A stretch of 36,662 nt of DNA from NCBI RefSeq assembly GCF_018613235.1, contig NZ_JAGGQP010000050.1:1-36662 (forward strand). The letters run 5' to 3'. Position numbers and translations under genes: made by a program. This DNA comes from Bacillus sp. ISL-41. Lineage in GTDB: Bacteria > Bacillota > Bacilli > Bacillales > Cytobacillaceae. The notes under the pieces are model-generated. The model was not told the origin of the DNA, searched no databases, and saw only the letters and a list, made by a program, of their open reading frames with translations. Positions 1 through 8,069 of the stretch are shown here, in pieces; position 1 is the stretch's first letter; each line of letters begins with the position of its first letter.

Positions 1-30
1 GAAGTCAAAGAACGACTTCACTGTTCGGCC

Positions 31-66
31 CTCCAGCGCTTGTCGGGGCTGAGCAAGCCGCTTGCG
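31..66. repeat. Hairpin-rich intergenic repeat-like segment
   Basis: This short GC-richer stretch contains nested inverted repeats: GCTTG at 38-42 pairs with CAAGC at 54-58, and GCAAG at 53-57 pairs with CTTGC at 61-65. It is unlike the AT-rich spacer beyond ykvS. The form recalls dispersed hairpin elements in Bacillus-group intergenic regions, but that is from memory and only one copy lies in this window. It could instead act as a terminator region for a gene left of the window. Confidence 0.3.
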
Positions 67-76
67 CATTTCTAGA

Positions 77-265
77 TTAGTAGGCTGCGTCTTTAACAAT
101 TTTATAGTTTTTATGATTGATGACAGTGCGTTGATCGAGCTCCAGATCCCGGAAATTGTTCATATATGTTAAATCAACAATTACTGAGTTTTCATTTACC
201 TTCTCTACAACACCTTGCAGTCCTTCTTTGAATTCGATTACATTTCCAACTTCGGCTTTCTTCAA
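77..265 (-). CDS. ykvS: YkvS-like DUF2187 family small protein
   Basis: This is a 62-residue protein of the DUF2187 (YkvS) family, of unknown function. The conserved core is visible: VGNVIEFKEGLQGVVEKVN, then NSVIVDLTYMNNF, then TVINHKNYKIV, an SH3-like small beta-barrel pattern. I chose the TTG at 265 because AAGGAG lies 9 nt upstream on the minus strand and known YkvS proteins begin just before KKAxVG. An in-frame ATG at 304 would add 13 residues but has only a poor ribosome site. It stands alone, reading toward the left edge. The family is clear; the role is unknown. Confidence 0.85.
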   Translation of the reverse strand: MKKAEVGNVIEFKEGLQGVVEKVNENSVIVDLTYMNNFRDLELDQRTVINHKNYKIVKDAAY

Positions 266-561
266 ATAAACTCGCTCCTTCGTTATATTTCGAATTACTA
301 ACATTTTGCCTTAATTTTTACCTAGCGTAAAGGAAAATCCGCATTAAATTTGAATGTTCACGAAATTTTCATTTTATAAAAGTTAGAAAATTCAATTTAT
401 ATTACCTATTATATAAAAGAAATACATTTCCATCCAGAAAAAAATTATTTTGTTTATCATTTCATTCCCTCCATACCTTTCCGAAAACATGGCAAAGGGA
501 TTTGCAAATTCATCACCAGAAGATAAAATAGTCATAGTATAAGAAACTTGAGGTGGTTCAC

Positions 562-756
562 TTGGATAAAGAACAGGCTATTAGAATGCTGGAAAGTTTA
601 AAAAATAACGAAGTAGAGGAAATCTTTGTCGCGAAACAAGATTTCATGGAATTTCGTGAATTTCTTGTGAAAAGGGATGATTTCAAACATTTTAAGGGAA
701 TCGCTCAAAGAGGCGGAGATGTCATCTTCAGATATATAGATGAGGCAAGGAGCTAA
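562..756 (+). CDS. Conserved small protein of unknown function
   Basis: A 64-residue acidic/basic mixed protein with no membrane segment. The start is probably the TTG at 562, because GAGGTGG (550-556) sits 5 nt before it; a GTG at 553 lies inside that ribosome site and is unlikely. Residues are dominated by predicted helix, followed by a conserved-looking tail DDFKHFKGIAQRGGDVIFRYI. I recall similar small Bacillus hypothetical proteins but know no function. It lies between ykvS and a Spo0E-type gene in the same direction, with no clear terminator after it. Confidence 0.72.
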   Translation: MDKEQAIRMLESLKNNEVEEIFVAKQDFMEFREFLVKRDDFKHFKGIAQRGGDVIFRYIDEARS

Positions 757-851
757 ATAAGAAGAAAAAGCGGTCTGTCAGTGTAAAATTTACTATCCCT
801 ATTAGTGGAATAGTAGTAAAATATTAACATAGACTGGTGAGGTGATCGCTG

Positions 852-1025
852 ATGGAAACATTGTCCCCTGAAAGGCTAATGGAAGAAATCGAACTCAAAC
901 GAAGAGAAATGATTTCAGCCGCGAAGGAAACAGGTTTTCTAAGCGTACAGACCATTTCAGCAAGTCAGGAGCTGGATAAGCTTTTAAATGTAGTTCAGGA
1001 AGAAGGTTTCTTTTTAACAAAATAA
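852..1025 (+). CDS. Spo0E-like aspartyl-phosphate phosphatase
   Basis: A 57-residue protein with the Spo0E family signature: two short helices, the second carrying SQELDKLLN (S38, Q39, E40, L41, D42), the SxxLD motif that inserts next to the phospho-Asp of a response regulator. Family members dephosphorylate Spo0A~P and so delay sporulation (family knowledge). This one is a short member (Spo0E is 85 aa; YisI and YnzD are about 56-57). The ATG is preceded by GGTGAGGTGATC, a strong ribosome site, and the gene ends 8 nt before an intrinsic terminator, so it looks like an independent unit. The exact target among Spo0A-like regulators cannot be told. Confidence 0.85.
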   Translation: METLSPERLMEEIELKRREMISAAKETGFLSVQTISASQELDKLLNVVQEEGFFLTK

Positions 1026-1032
1026 ATCTATC

Positions 1033-1060
1033 AGGAGCACTTGGAAAAAGTGCTCCTTTT
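1033..1060 (+). terminator. Terminator after spo0E-like gene
   Basis: A perfect 10-bp stem, AGGAGCACTT (1033-1042) with AAGTGCTCCT (1048-1057), has a 5-nt loop and is followed by Ts. It closes the Spo0E-like gene and separates it from the MoxR operon. Confidence 0.9.
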
Positions 1061-1168
1061 CATTTGGATAAAAATGGTTGAAAATTCACATTTTTACTGG
1101 CTGATGGTAAACTTTTTATAAGCTTTTAAAAGGAAACCAAAAGAACATTCACATTAGGGGGAAAATGA

Positions 1169-2113
1169 ATGGAACTGGCAAATAAACTAGAGCAGTTAAA
1201 AATAGAAATAGGTAAAAATGTTGTCGGGCGAGATGATGAAATAGAGATGATGGTGATTGCCCTTTTGAATAATGGCCATATACTTATGGAAAGTGTGCCA
1301 GGGACGGGGAAAACGCTGCTGGCTAAAACATTTGCACGTGCAATAAGCGGACAATTCTCAAGGATTCAATTTACACCTGACGTCTTGCCCAGTGATATTA
1401 CAGGAATCCAGTTTTTTAATCCTAAACTTCAGGAGTTCGAATTGAAACCAGGCCCAATTGTCACCAATATTCTTCTGGCAGATGAAATCAATCGCGCAAC
1501 TCCGAGAACCCAGTCAAGCCTGCTGGAGGCTATGGAAGAACACCAGGTAACAATCGACGGTCACACGATTCCCTTGAAAACCCCTTTCCTCGTAATCGCA
1601 ACCCAGAATCCTGTGGAATCACAGCAGGGGACATTCCAGCTTCCGATCGCGCAGATGGATCGCTTCTTTATTAAGTTATCCCTGGGGTATCCAGAAGTTA
1701 CTGAAGAAAAGGAAATGATCAAAAAACATAGATTTGGAACATCAGCGAAAGAAGTCAACCCGGTTATCAGTGAAGAGGATATCAATTCATTGAAGCAGGA
1801 AATCATGAATGTTAAGTTAACTGAGGTTGTTGAAGATTACCTATTGCAGATTGTACGAAAAACAAGGAACCATTCTTCGATTGAATTAGGAATCAGTCCG
1901 AGAGGGACGCTTGCATTAGTAAAGGCAGCCCAAGGGAGAGCACTGATTAAGGGTCGAGATTATGTAGTACCGAATGATGTCAAAGAGATGGCTCCCTTTG
2001 TGTTAGGACACAGAATTTATTTATCTGCTGAGGCATCGCTGACAATGACTCCCGAAAAAGTAGTCGAGGATTTGCTGGAATCCATTCCGCTGCCTGTTGA
2101 AGTAGAGGTTTAA
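1169..2113 (+). CDS. MoxR-family AAA+ ATPase
   Basis: A 314-residue MoxR AAA+ ATPase, similar to B. subtilis YeaC. The Walker A motif VPGTGKTLLAK is at about residues 43-53, Walker B ILLADEINR is at about 102-110, and sensor 1 lies in FLVIATQNP. The C-terminal lid has the family motif SPRGTLAL. MoxR ATPases act as chaperone-like remodelers of partner proteins that often carry VWA or DUF58 folds. The ATG follows AGGGGGA. It is the first gene of a three-gene operon: the DUF58 gene begins 4 nt after its stop. The stress or envelope role usual for such loci is inferred from the family, not visible here. Confidence 0.93.
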   Translation: MELANKLEQLKIEIGKNVVGRDDEIEMMVIALLNNGHILMESVPGTGKTLLAKTFARAISGQFSRIQFTPDVLPSDITGIQFFNPKLQEFELKPGPIVTNILLADEINRATPRTQSSLLEAMEEHQVTIDGHTIPLKTPFLVIATQNPVESQQGTFQLPIAQMDRFFIKLSLGYPEVTEEKEMIKKHRFGTSAKEVNPVISEEDINSLKQEIMNVKLTEVVEDYLLQIVRKTRNHSSIELGISPRGTLALVKAAQGRALIKGRDYVVPNDVKEMAPFVLGHRIYLSAEASLTMTPEKVVEDLLESIPLPVEVEV

Positions 2114-2117
2114 GCAC

Positions 2118-3314
2118 ATGCAATGGAAAAAAATCGTCATCGAGGACCGTTTTCTATCCATATTGGCTTTTCTCGGAATTTTATTACTGATCGCAAGCTT
2201 TTACATAAATTCCTGGCTGATGTTCGGTGTCGGCCTGATGATCCTATTTATCGCTGGAGGAAATTCCTATTATCTGAAGCATATAGGAGAAGGTTTGTTT
2301 TTTGATAATGAACGTAAACGGAATCGCTTCTTTATCGGGGACAAAGGAGAGTGGAGCCTTCAGTTTCACAATCAAGGGCTTCCGATCATGAAAGGAAATC
2401 TCTCCATTTATTTTGATAGTGCGGTCGTCCCTGTGATGGGTGAATATCATATCCATTCTTCAAGAGTCGATGTAAGCCTGCCGTTTTCTGTTGGACAGCG
2501 AGAAAGGATTATGATTAATGTTCCATTTGCCGCAGAAAAGCGAGGATTATCAAAGATAAGGAAAATGGAGCTCCATATACCGCATTTCTTTGGTTTCGGA
2601 GATACAATTCTTGAGTTCTCTGACGTAATCAATAACGAGGCGCTCGTCTATCCACAAACTATTTCGGTGCATAATTTGGATAAGCATAAGTCAGTTAAGC
2701 CAGGCCAGAATCCATCTTTTTTCTCACTATTCGAAGATAATATGGGACCAATAGGCACAAGGGATTATCTGCCGACAGACAGCTTCAACAGAATTAATTG
2801 GAAAGCAAGTGCAAGGAAGATGGTCCTGCAGACGAAGGAATATGAGCGAATTAACGAAGCAGGTGCCGTATTGTTCATCAATATTTCAGATGGTTACTCA
2901 GTGACAGGCAAGCTGGAGTTTTTGATGAGCAGTACAGCGGAAATGGCTTATTTCTTTAACCGGAGAAATATTCCCTTCTCGCTCTGCCTGAATATCAGGT
3001 CTGCTGGATTTACACCATTTACCTACCTGCCATTGGGATCCGGGAAGGATCATCTGCAAAAGCTGCTTGACTTACTGGCTATCGCCGATTTTCATTCACC
3101 AACAATCCCGCATGAACAAATGCTGTTCTTTTACAAGCGGCATTTGCCGATTGCGCCGACCATGATCCATGCCGGAATCCGGACAAGGGGTGCGGATTCC
3201 TATATTCAGGAATGGACAAATGCTGGTGTCCAGTTATTCGAGCTGAAAATGCATAATGAACATGCATTATTGGAGCCGATGAAAATTATTTTGAAGGATG
3301 TGGCAGGCAAATGA
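2118..3314 (+). CDS. DUF58 domain protein (YeaD-like)
   Basis: A 398-residue protein with two N-terminal transmembrane helices (about residues 13-50), an extended beta-rich middle, and the DUF58 signature RDYLPTDSFNRINWKASAR at about residues 215-233. DUF58 has a vWA-like fold and is the usual partner of MoxR ATPases. A GAGG ribosome site overlaps the end of the moxR gene, and the stop overlaps the next gene's start (ATGA, 3311-3314), so translational coupling is likely. The predicted topology is a membrane anchor with the DUF58 domain in the cytoplasm. The molecular function is unproven. Confidence 0.9.
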   Translation: MQWKKIVIEDRFLSILAFLGILLLIASFYINSWLMFGVGLMILFIAGGNSYYLKHIGEGLFFDNERKRNRFFIGDKGEWSLQFHNQGLPIMKGNLSIYFDSAVVPVMGEYHIHSSRVDVSLPFSVGQRERIMINVPFAAEKRGLSKIRKMELHIPHFFGFGDTILEFSDVINNEALVYPQTISVHNLDKHKSVKPGQNPSFFSLFEDNMGPIGTRDYLPTDSFNRINWKASARKMVLQTKEYERINEAGAVLFINISDGYSVTGKLEFLMSSTAEMAYFFNRRNIPFSLCLNIRSAGFTPFTYLPLGSGKDHLQKLLDLLAIADFHSPTIPHEQMLFFYKRHLPIAPTMIHAGIRTRGADSYIQEWTNAGVQLFELKMHNEHALLEPMKIILKDVAGK

Positions 3315-4567
3315 CAAGCCGTGTCATAAATGTATTTTTTCGCTTTTTTATAGAGTGGACTTTTGTAAGCCTCATTCTGGTGCTATTTCATTTGCTATCA
3401 TCACAACGAATGCCTTTGTTTTCAACTATGATAATAGCCGCTGCAGCCTCCATTCTCTTCACGCTTTTATTGGAGCTGAAGCCGCGTCTGGCAAAGCCTA
3501 TGTATCTTCTTGTATTCATGCCGCTTCTCTTTGCTGCAGGCAGCTTCAGCAATCTTGAGAACTTTTATACAGGGATTATGGCAATATTCATTTTTTGGAG
3601 AGTGCTTAAGTTCCACCAGGATTCAACGAGTCACTCAGAAAGTGTCTGGCTAGTCCTCACCTTTTTGATTGGGTTATTTCTTTCGCCGCTTGCTTATTTT
3701 TATGGCGGCTCATATTTGATCCAAATCGTGTTCCTTCTTCTCTTCCAGCTGCTGTTTATATTGTCAGGGCAATTTTTGCTGAAGTGGATTGATGTCGAAC
3801 TGGCTTTGAAAAGGAGATTTGCAGTCACCTACTCGAAGCTGCTGGGGATTATTCTCCTCCTTGTTGCTGTATTAACTTTAGGAAGAGGTATTTTAAAAGA
3901 AATGTTCTTTTTTGTACTGCAAGTGGCAGGGTGGACGCTATCCATGCTGCTGTATCCCTTTTTTGCCTGGATTGGTTCGGCGGATATGCAGGCCAGAGCC
4001 AACAAAGCATTTTCGGGACAGTTGCCGAATATGGAAAATGAATCACCATTTGAGCAGTCCCGGCAGGTTTTCGACCCGGATTTCTGGGGACCTATTCTTT
4101 TCGCTGCCCTGATTGCCATTGGTTTTTATTTCATTTATAAAAAAAACAGTCTTTTCAGCATGCAGAGGGAGGAAGAAGCGCCAGAAGCCAGATTAATAAC
4201 GACTGCCCATATCGAAGGGGGAGCAAATACCGGTGAGTTTACAAGAAGGCAGAAAGCGGCTCCTGAAAACCAGATAAGGAAGGAAATCTTCCAGCTTGAA
4301 AAATATGCACATAAAAAGGAACTGGGCCGGCTTAACCATGAAGATGTCAAAGAATGGTTCGACAGGCTTAGCATACAATATGACCCACGGACGATCCAGA
4401 CGTATGAAAAGGTCAGGTATGGTGAGCAGCTGAACGAAAAATCGGATGGTTGGTTTAAGGACGAAATAAAGAAGGTCAAAAAGCAAATCAACGCATTGGA
4501 AAAAGTAAAGAAGGAAGAGAGCAAAAAAAGTTTGAAGGAAAACTTCAAACACCTTTTCAGACGATAA
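3311..4567 (+). CDS. Membrane protein, transglutaminase-less YebA-like with DUF4129-like tail
   Basis: A 418-residue membrane protein with about six helices in residues 1-230, a further helix near 257-275 and a charged cytoplasmic tail. The tail contains TYEKVRYG, which resembles the DUF4129 region at the C-terminus of transglutaminase-like YebA proteins. In related MoxR/DUF58 operons this third gene usually encodes about 700 residues with a periplasmic-side transglutaminase core (Cys-His-Asp). Here the loop between the membrane blocks (about 215-255) is too short to hold it. The gene is intact, with no frameshift, and overlaps the DUF58 gene by 4 nt. It is probably a scaffold rather than an enzyme. 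Confidence 0.8.
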   Translation: MTSRVINVFFRFFIEWTFVSLILVLFHLLSSQRMPLFSTMIIAAAASILFTLLLELKPRLAKPMYLLVFMPLLFAAGSFSNLENFYTGIMAIFIFWRVLKFHQDSTSHSESVWLVLTFLIGLFLSPLAYFYGGSYLIQIVFLLLFQLLFILSGQFLLKWIDVELALKRRFAVTYSKLLGIILLLVAVLTLGRGILKEMFFFVLQVAGWTLSMLLYPFFAWIGSADMQARANKAFSGQLPNMENESPFEQSRQVFDPDFWGPILFAALIAIGFYFIYKKNSLFSMQREEEAPEARLITTAHIEGGANTGEFTRRQKAAPENQIRKEIFQLEKYAHKKELGRLNHEDVKEWFDRLSIQYDPRTIQTYEKVRYGEQLNEKSDGWFKDEIKKVKKQINALEKVKKEESKKSLKENFKHLFRR

Positions 4568-4595
4568 AATACTTTTTGTCACAATTTCGATAAAA

Positions 4596-4609
4596 TGAAA
4601 ACGTTTTAC
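4596..4609. promoter_or_regulatory. cre-like catabolite response element (weak)
   Basis: TGAAAACGTTTTAC matches the CcpA cre consensus TGWAARCGYTWNCW at 12 of 14 positions, with mismatches at the last two. Its core is a perfect AAAACGTTTT palindrome. It lies about 45 bp upstream of the candidate ptsH -35 box, a plausible position for CcpA action. AT-rich palindromes like this also arise by chance. Confidence 0.35.
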
Positions 4610-4651
4610 TGAAAAAAATGCTCAAAACCTTTAAAAATCAATGTTTTTTCA

Positions 4652-4680
4652 TTGTCTATGACTATGCAAAATGCTATTCT
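4652..4680 (+). promoter_or_regulatory. Candidate sigma-A promoter for ptsHI
   Basis: TTGTCT (4652-4657) is followed after 17 nt by TATTCT (4675-4680), which has the extended -10 TG dinucleotide at 4672-4673. It is the best sigma-A-type match in the spacer and would give a leader of about 195 nt before ptsH. Confidence 0.5.
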
Positions 4681-4882
4681 TTTGTGTGGGATGCCAATCC
4701 GAATTTCTGCGGAAATGATTGGAAACAATATATGGTGTGAAAGAACAATACAAATGGGTAAAATACAAATATCATTTTGGCTAGGCCTGAGTTTTGACCT
4801 TTCGCTGAATTGAACCATTTAGTTTGGAAAGGCATCATGTATGGTCATCTTAATCATCTAATTAAAAGGAGAATGATATAGT

Positions 4883-5149
4883 ATGGTACAAAAACAATTC
4901 AAGGTTGTTGCTGAAACAGGAATCCACGCACGCCCTGCAACGATGCTGGTACAGGCTGCAAGCAAGTTCGATTCAGAAGTGCACTTAGAATATAAAGAAA
5001 AAAAGGTTAACCTTAAGTCAATCATGGGTGTAATGTCTTTAGGTATCGGCCAGGGAGCAGAAATCACAATCATCGCTGAAGGAAGCGACGAGCAAGATGC
5101 TCTTAACACACTAGAAGAAACTTTGAAAAAAGAAGGATTAGCTGAATAA
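4883..5149 (+). CDS. ptsH: Phosphocarrier protein HPr
   Basis: This 88-residue HPr is the small phosphocarrier of the sugar phosphotransferase system. The phosphorylated His15 lies in GIHARPAT. The regulatory Ser46 lies in [12 protein letters not shown], the site used by HPr kinase to make the CcpA co-repressor in Firmicutes. Length is exactly standard. The ATG follows AAAAGGAG with a slightly long spacing. Its stop overlaps the ptsI start (TAATG), so the two are co-translated. Unlike in B. subtilis, no ptsG lies immediately upstream; a MoxR operon does. Confidence 0.98.
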   Translation: MVQKQFKVVAETGIHARPATMLVQAASKFDSEVHLEYKEKKVNLKSIMGVMSLGIGQGAEITIIAEGSDEQDALNTLEETLKKEGLAE

Positions 5150-6864
5150 TGGGCTTTCTCCAGGGAATTGCCGCTTCAAACGGCATTGCAATTGCGAAAG
5201 CCTATAAGCTGGTAGAACCGGATTTTTCTTTTGAAAAAAAGACAATAGATGCTCCTGCAGACGAAATTGCCCGTTTTCAGTCAGCGCTTCAGACAGCAAA
5301 AGCTGAGCTGGAAAAAATCCGCGATCATGCTGGAACTGCTTTAGGAGCTGATAAAGCAGCAATTTTTGATGCTCATCTTCTAGTATTGAGCGATCCAGAA
5401 TTGATTTCACCCATCGAAGACAAAATCAAAACGGAAAATGTTAATGCAGAGCATGCATTAAAAGAAACGGCTGATATGTTCATCAGCATGTTCGAATCCA
5501 TGGACAATGAATATATGAAAGAACGGGCGGCAGATATCCGTGACGTAACAAAACGGGTATTAGCCCATCTGTTGGGTATCCAGATTCCTAATCCTAGCAT
5601 GATTGCTGAAGAAGTAGTCATCGTGGCGGAAGATTTGACTCCTTCTGATACGGCTCAATTGAATCGCCAGTTTGTAAAAGGTTTTACTACGAACATCGGC
5701 GGCCGTACTTCCCATTCAGCGATCATGGCTCGTTCAATGGAAATTCCTGCAGTCGTAGGCACAAAGGCAGCTACAGAAGAAATCAACAATGGGGATATCG
5801 TTGTTGTTGATGGTTTGAAAGGTGAAGTTCATTTCAATCCAACTCCTGAAGTGCTTGAAGCCTATAAGAAAATACAGGAAGATTTCGAAAAGCAAAAAGC
5901 TGAATGGGCTAAGCTCGTCAATGAAAAATCTGTATCAGCAGATGGCCATCATGTTGAACTTGCTGCGAATATCGGTACACCTAAGGATTTGAAGGGTGTA
6001 ATTGAGAATGGCGGCGAGGGAGTAGGCCTTTACCGAACAGAATTCCTATACATGGACAGGGACCAGCTTCCTACTGAAGAAGAACAATATACTTCTTATA
6101 AGGCAGTGCTTGAGGGCATGGAAGGCAAGCCGGTTGTTGTTCGTACATTGGACATCGGCGGCGACAAAGAGCTTCCATACTTGAACCTGCCTAAAGAAAT
6201 GAATCCTTTCCTTGGTTTCAGGGCTATTCGCCTTTGCCTTGAGGAAGTGGATATTTTCCGTACACAATTGCGCGCTCTTTTGCGAGCTAGTGTACATGGC
6301 AATTTGAAAGTTATGTTCCCGATGATCGCAACTCTGAATGAGTTCAGGGAAGCGAAAGCAATGCTTGAAGAAGAAAAAGCAAAATTGATTCAGGAAGGCA
6401 TCGAGGTTGCTGACCATATCGAGCTAGGCATCATGGTTGAGATTCCTTCTACTGCGGTCCTTGCAGATCAATTTGCGAAGGAAGTCGACTTCTTCAGCAT
6501 CGGAACAAATGACTTGATCCAATACACAATGGCAGCGGACAGGATGAACCAGCAAGTATCCTACTTGTACCAGCCGTACAATCCATCAATCCTTCGACTT
6601 GTAAAAATGGTCATTGATGCAGCCCATAAAGAAGGCAAGTGGGCTGGCATGTGCGGTGAAATGGCCGGAGACGAAACAGCGATTCCGATCCTGCTTGGTC
6701 TTGGCCTTGATGAGTTCTCGATGAGTGCCTCTTCAATCCTGAAAGCACGCTCGTTGATCAGGAACTTAAACAGAGCCGATATGGAAAAGCTGGCTTCAAA
6801 CGTGCTCAACATGAGTACTACCGAAGAAGTAGTAGAAGCAGTAAACCAGGCAATTTCTTTGTAA
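5149..6864 (+). CDS. ptsI: PTS enzyme I (PEP-protein phosphotransferase)
   Basis: Enzyme I, 571 residues, transfers phosphate from phosphoenolpyruvate to HPr. The active-site His189 lies in [20 protein letters not shown], the swivelling phosphohistidine domain. The N-terminal HPr-binding helices are intact. The C-terminal PEP/Mg barrel shows [19 protein letters not shown] and the Cys of GMCGEMAG. Length and motifs are normal for Bacillaceae. It is translationally coupled to ptsH by a 1-nt overlap and ends about 110 nt before a strong terminator. It acts in the cytoplasm and supplies all sugar-specific enzyme II systems. Confidence 0.98.
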   Translation: MGFLQGIAASNGIAIAKAYKLVEPDFSFEKKTIDAPADEIARFQSALQTAKAELEKIRDHAGTALGADKAAIFDAHLLVLSDPELISPIEDKIKTENVNAEHALKETADMFISMFESMDNEYMKERAADIRDVTKRVLAHLLGIQIPNPSMIAEEVVIVAEDLTPSDTAQLNRQFVKGFTTNIGGRTSHSAIMARSMEIPAVVGTKAATEEINNGDIVVVDGLKGEVHFNPTPEVLEAYKKIQEDFEKQKAEWAKLVNEKSVSADGHHVELAANIGTPKDLKGVIENGGEGVGLYRTEFLYMDRDQLPTEEEQYTSYKAVLEGMEGKPVVVRTLDIGGDKELPYLNLPKEMNPFLGFRAIRLCLEEVDIFRTQLRALLRASVHGNLKVMFPMIATLNEFREAKAMLEEEKAKLIQEGIEVADHIELGIMVEIPSTAVLADQFAKEVDFFSIGTNDLIQYTMAADRMNQQVSYLYQPYNPSILRLVKMVIDAAHKEGKWAGMCGEMAGDETAIPILLGLGLDEFSMSASSILKARSLIRNLNRADMEKLASNVLNMSTTEEVVEAVNQAISL

Positions 6865-6973
6865 TATAATTGTATATAAAAAATGTTTTAACCTATACAA
6901 GGCGGGTATATATGAGTAAGCACTTTGGTTAGACTTTAATTAAGCTAATCATTCTCATTTTCCCCCAGATTTG

Positions 6974-7001
6974 GCCGGCTGATTATCAGCCGGCATTTTT
7001 T
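6974..7001 (+). terminator. Terminator of ptsHI
   Basis: GCCGGCTGA (6974-6982) pairs perfectly with TCAGCCGGC (6986-6994) around a 3-nt loop and is followed by ATTTTTT. It is a strong intrinsic terminator. Confidence 0.93.
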
Positions 7002-7020
7002 GTGTTTAAGTTTATTAAAA

Positions 7021-7093
7021 GTCAGAAGCCGGAGCAACTTCAGACAGGTTTGCAGGAAAAAGCAGAAAAGCTGTCAGAAGCCGTAGCGACTTC
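7021..7093. repeat. Two 21-bp direct repeats between ptsI and ykwB
   Basis: GTCAGAAGCCGGAGCAACTTC at 7021-7041 recurs at 7073-7093 with two changes; the starts are 52 nt apart. Each copy is imperfectly self-complementary (GAAG near the start with CTTC at the end), so it can form a small hairpin. The sequence lies between the ptsHI terminator and the ykwB terminator. It looks like a dispersed intergenic element, but copies elsewhere cannot be checked. Confidence 0.6.
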
Positions 7094-7111
7094 GGAACCT
7101 CTTATGGAGAA

Positions 7112-7143
7112 GAATAAAAGAAGCTGCCAGACAGGCAGCTTCT
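7112..7143 (-). terminator. Terminator of ykwB
   Basis: AGAAGCTGCC (7119-7128) pairs with GGCAGCTTCT (7134-7143). On the minus strand it is followed by TTTTATT. The stem begins within the stop codon of ykwB. Confidence 0.9.
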
Positions 7144-7807
7144 AAACTCTAAAAGGATTCTTCCATTCCATCAGCATTCCATAATTCATTGATTCTTCGT
7201 CTTCCAGGTAATTTGCCACAGGTCTGACCGGTGTACGGCCGCAGCGCAGCAAGAAGGAAACGACTGGATCCTTCAACTCACCTTGTAGTACTTTTTCTAC
7301 ATACTGGTCAATGGACATGTCAGCAGAGTGTAAGTGGTAACCTGGCATTCGGCCGCCGCCCAAAAGTCTTTCAAGACCTAATTTCACGACCGTCTCATAC
7401 ATAGATTGCATCATCCATTTTCCAAGCCCAAGCTTGCGGTAAGCCGGACTTATGCTAATATCGACAATGTAAAGGGTATTGCCTTTCGGGTTATGATTCC
7501 GGATATAGCCGTTATCGGTTATATCTGCCCAGGAATGGTCTTCGTCACCATTGTCTAAACGAACAAGCAAGCCAGTTATGGAACCGACGATTCTGCCGCC
7601 GATTTCCACGCATAGTGCACCATCCTGAAATAAGTTAATATGATTGGTCAGCTGTTCGGTATTCCACAAGAGTTCTTCAGGAAACGGAGGCGGGAAAGCT
7701 TCCTTTTGTATCCTGATCAACTGGTCAAAATCATCTGCTGTGTAGTTTCTAATGATGGCTTTTAACGGTTTGTTGCCGTCATTTACATATAGCTCTTTAT
7801 AAAACAT
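7142..7807 (-). CDS. ykwB: GNAT-family N-acetyltransferase (YkwB-like)
   Basis: A 221-residue acyl-CoA-dependent N-acetyltransferase. The GNAT fold is seen from about residue 16 (IIRNYTADDFDQLIRIQKEAF), with beta4 LYIVDISISPAYRKLGLGKW at about 111-130 carrying the acetyl-CoA pyrophosphate loop (R/K-x-L-G-x-G). The C-terminal 70 residues are an extension typical of YkwB rather than of minimal GNATs. AGGGGTG precedes the ATG. It is monocistronic, divergent from ykwC as in B. subtilis, and ended by a hairpin overlapping the stop. The substrate is unknown. The symbol rests on likeness and on the ykwB-ykwC neighbourhood. Confidence 0.85.
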   Translation of the reverse strand: MFYKELYVNDGNKPLKAIIRNYTADDFDQLIRIQKEAFPPPFPEELLWNTEQLTNHINLFQDGALCVEIGGRIVGSITGLLVRLDNGDEDHSWADITDNGYIRNHNPKGNTLYIVDISISPAYRKLGLGKWMMQSMYETVVKLGLERLLGGGRMPGYHLHSADMSIDQYVEKVLQGELKDPVVSFLLRCGRTPVRPVANYLEDEESMNYGMLMEWKNPFRV

Positions 7808-7879
7808 ATCCGCACCCCTAAATATAGTATAGACATAGTATAGGAATAATTTTGACGCAAGGTCAAATCGAATAATGTG

Positions 7880-7902
7880 AACTTATTTAACTAAATAAAG
7901 TT
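7880..7902. promoter_or_regulatory. Operator-like dyad in ykwB-ykwC divergent spacer
   Basis: AACTTATTTA (7880-7889) and TAAATAAAGTT (7892-7902) form a near-perfect inverted repeat around a 2-nt centre, with one extra base in the right arm. It sits between the divergent ykwB and ykwC genes, where a shared repressor could bind. AT-rich dyads are common, so this is tentative. Confidence 0.3.
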
Positions 7903-7987
7903 ATTTCAAATAAAACATATTACAGGTTTGGAAGGGCTTCTGTCAGGGTAAACTAACATTGCGCATAAAATGGTAGATCGTTCTGGA

Positions 7988-8014
7988 GGCCGAGGAGTAA
8001 ATTCTCGGCCTTTT
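7988..8014 (+). terminator. Terminator-like hairpin upstream of ykwC
   Basis: GGCCGAG (7988-7994) pairs with CTCGGCC (8004-8010) and is followed by TTTT. No upstream plus-strand gene ends here: ykwB is divergent. It could be a leader attenuator for ykwC or the end of a short untranslated RNA. Confidence 0.6.
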
Positions 8015-8069
8015 GCTATTTCTAGTGTTAAAATATATCTAAAATATAAAAAGGGAAGAAGGAGTACAT

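Larger units (their letters stand above)
4568..4882 (+). promoter_or_regulatory. ptsH upstream region (315 bp)
   Basis: No gene is supported in this spacer. It holds a candidate sigma-A promoter at 4652-4680 and a cre-like dyad at 4596-4609, both listed separately. A second possible -35 (TTGACC, 4794-4799) lacks a good -10. I see no convincing terminator after the membrane-protein gene, so readthrough into ptsH is possible. I see no GlcT-type antiterminator hairpin pair. Confidence 0.5.
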
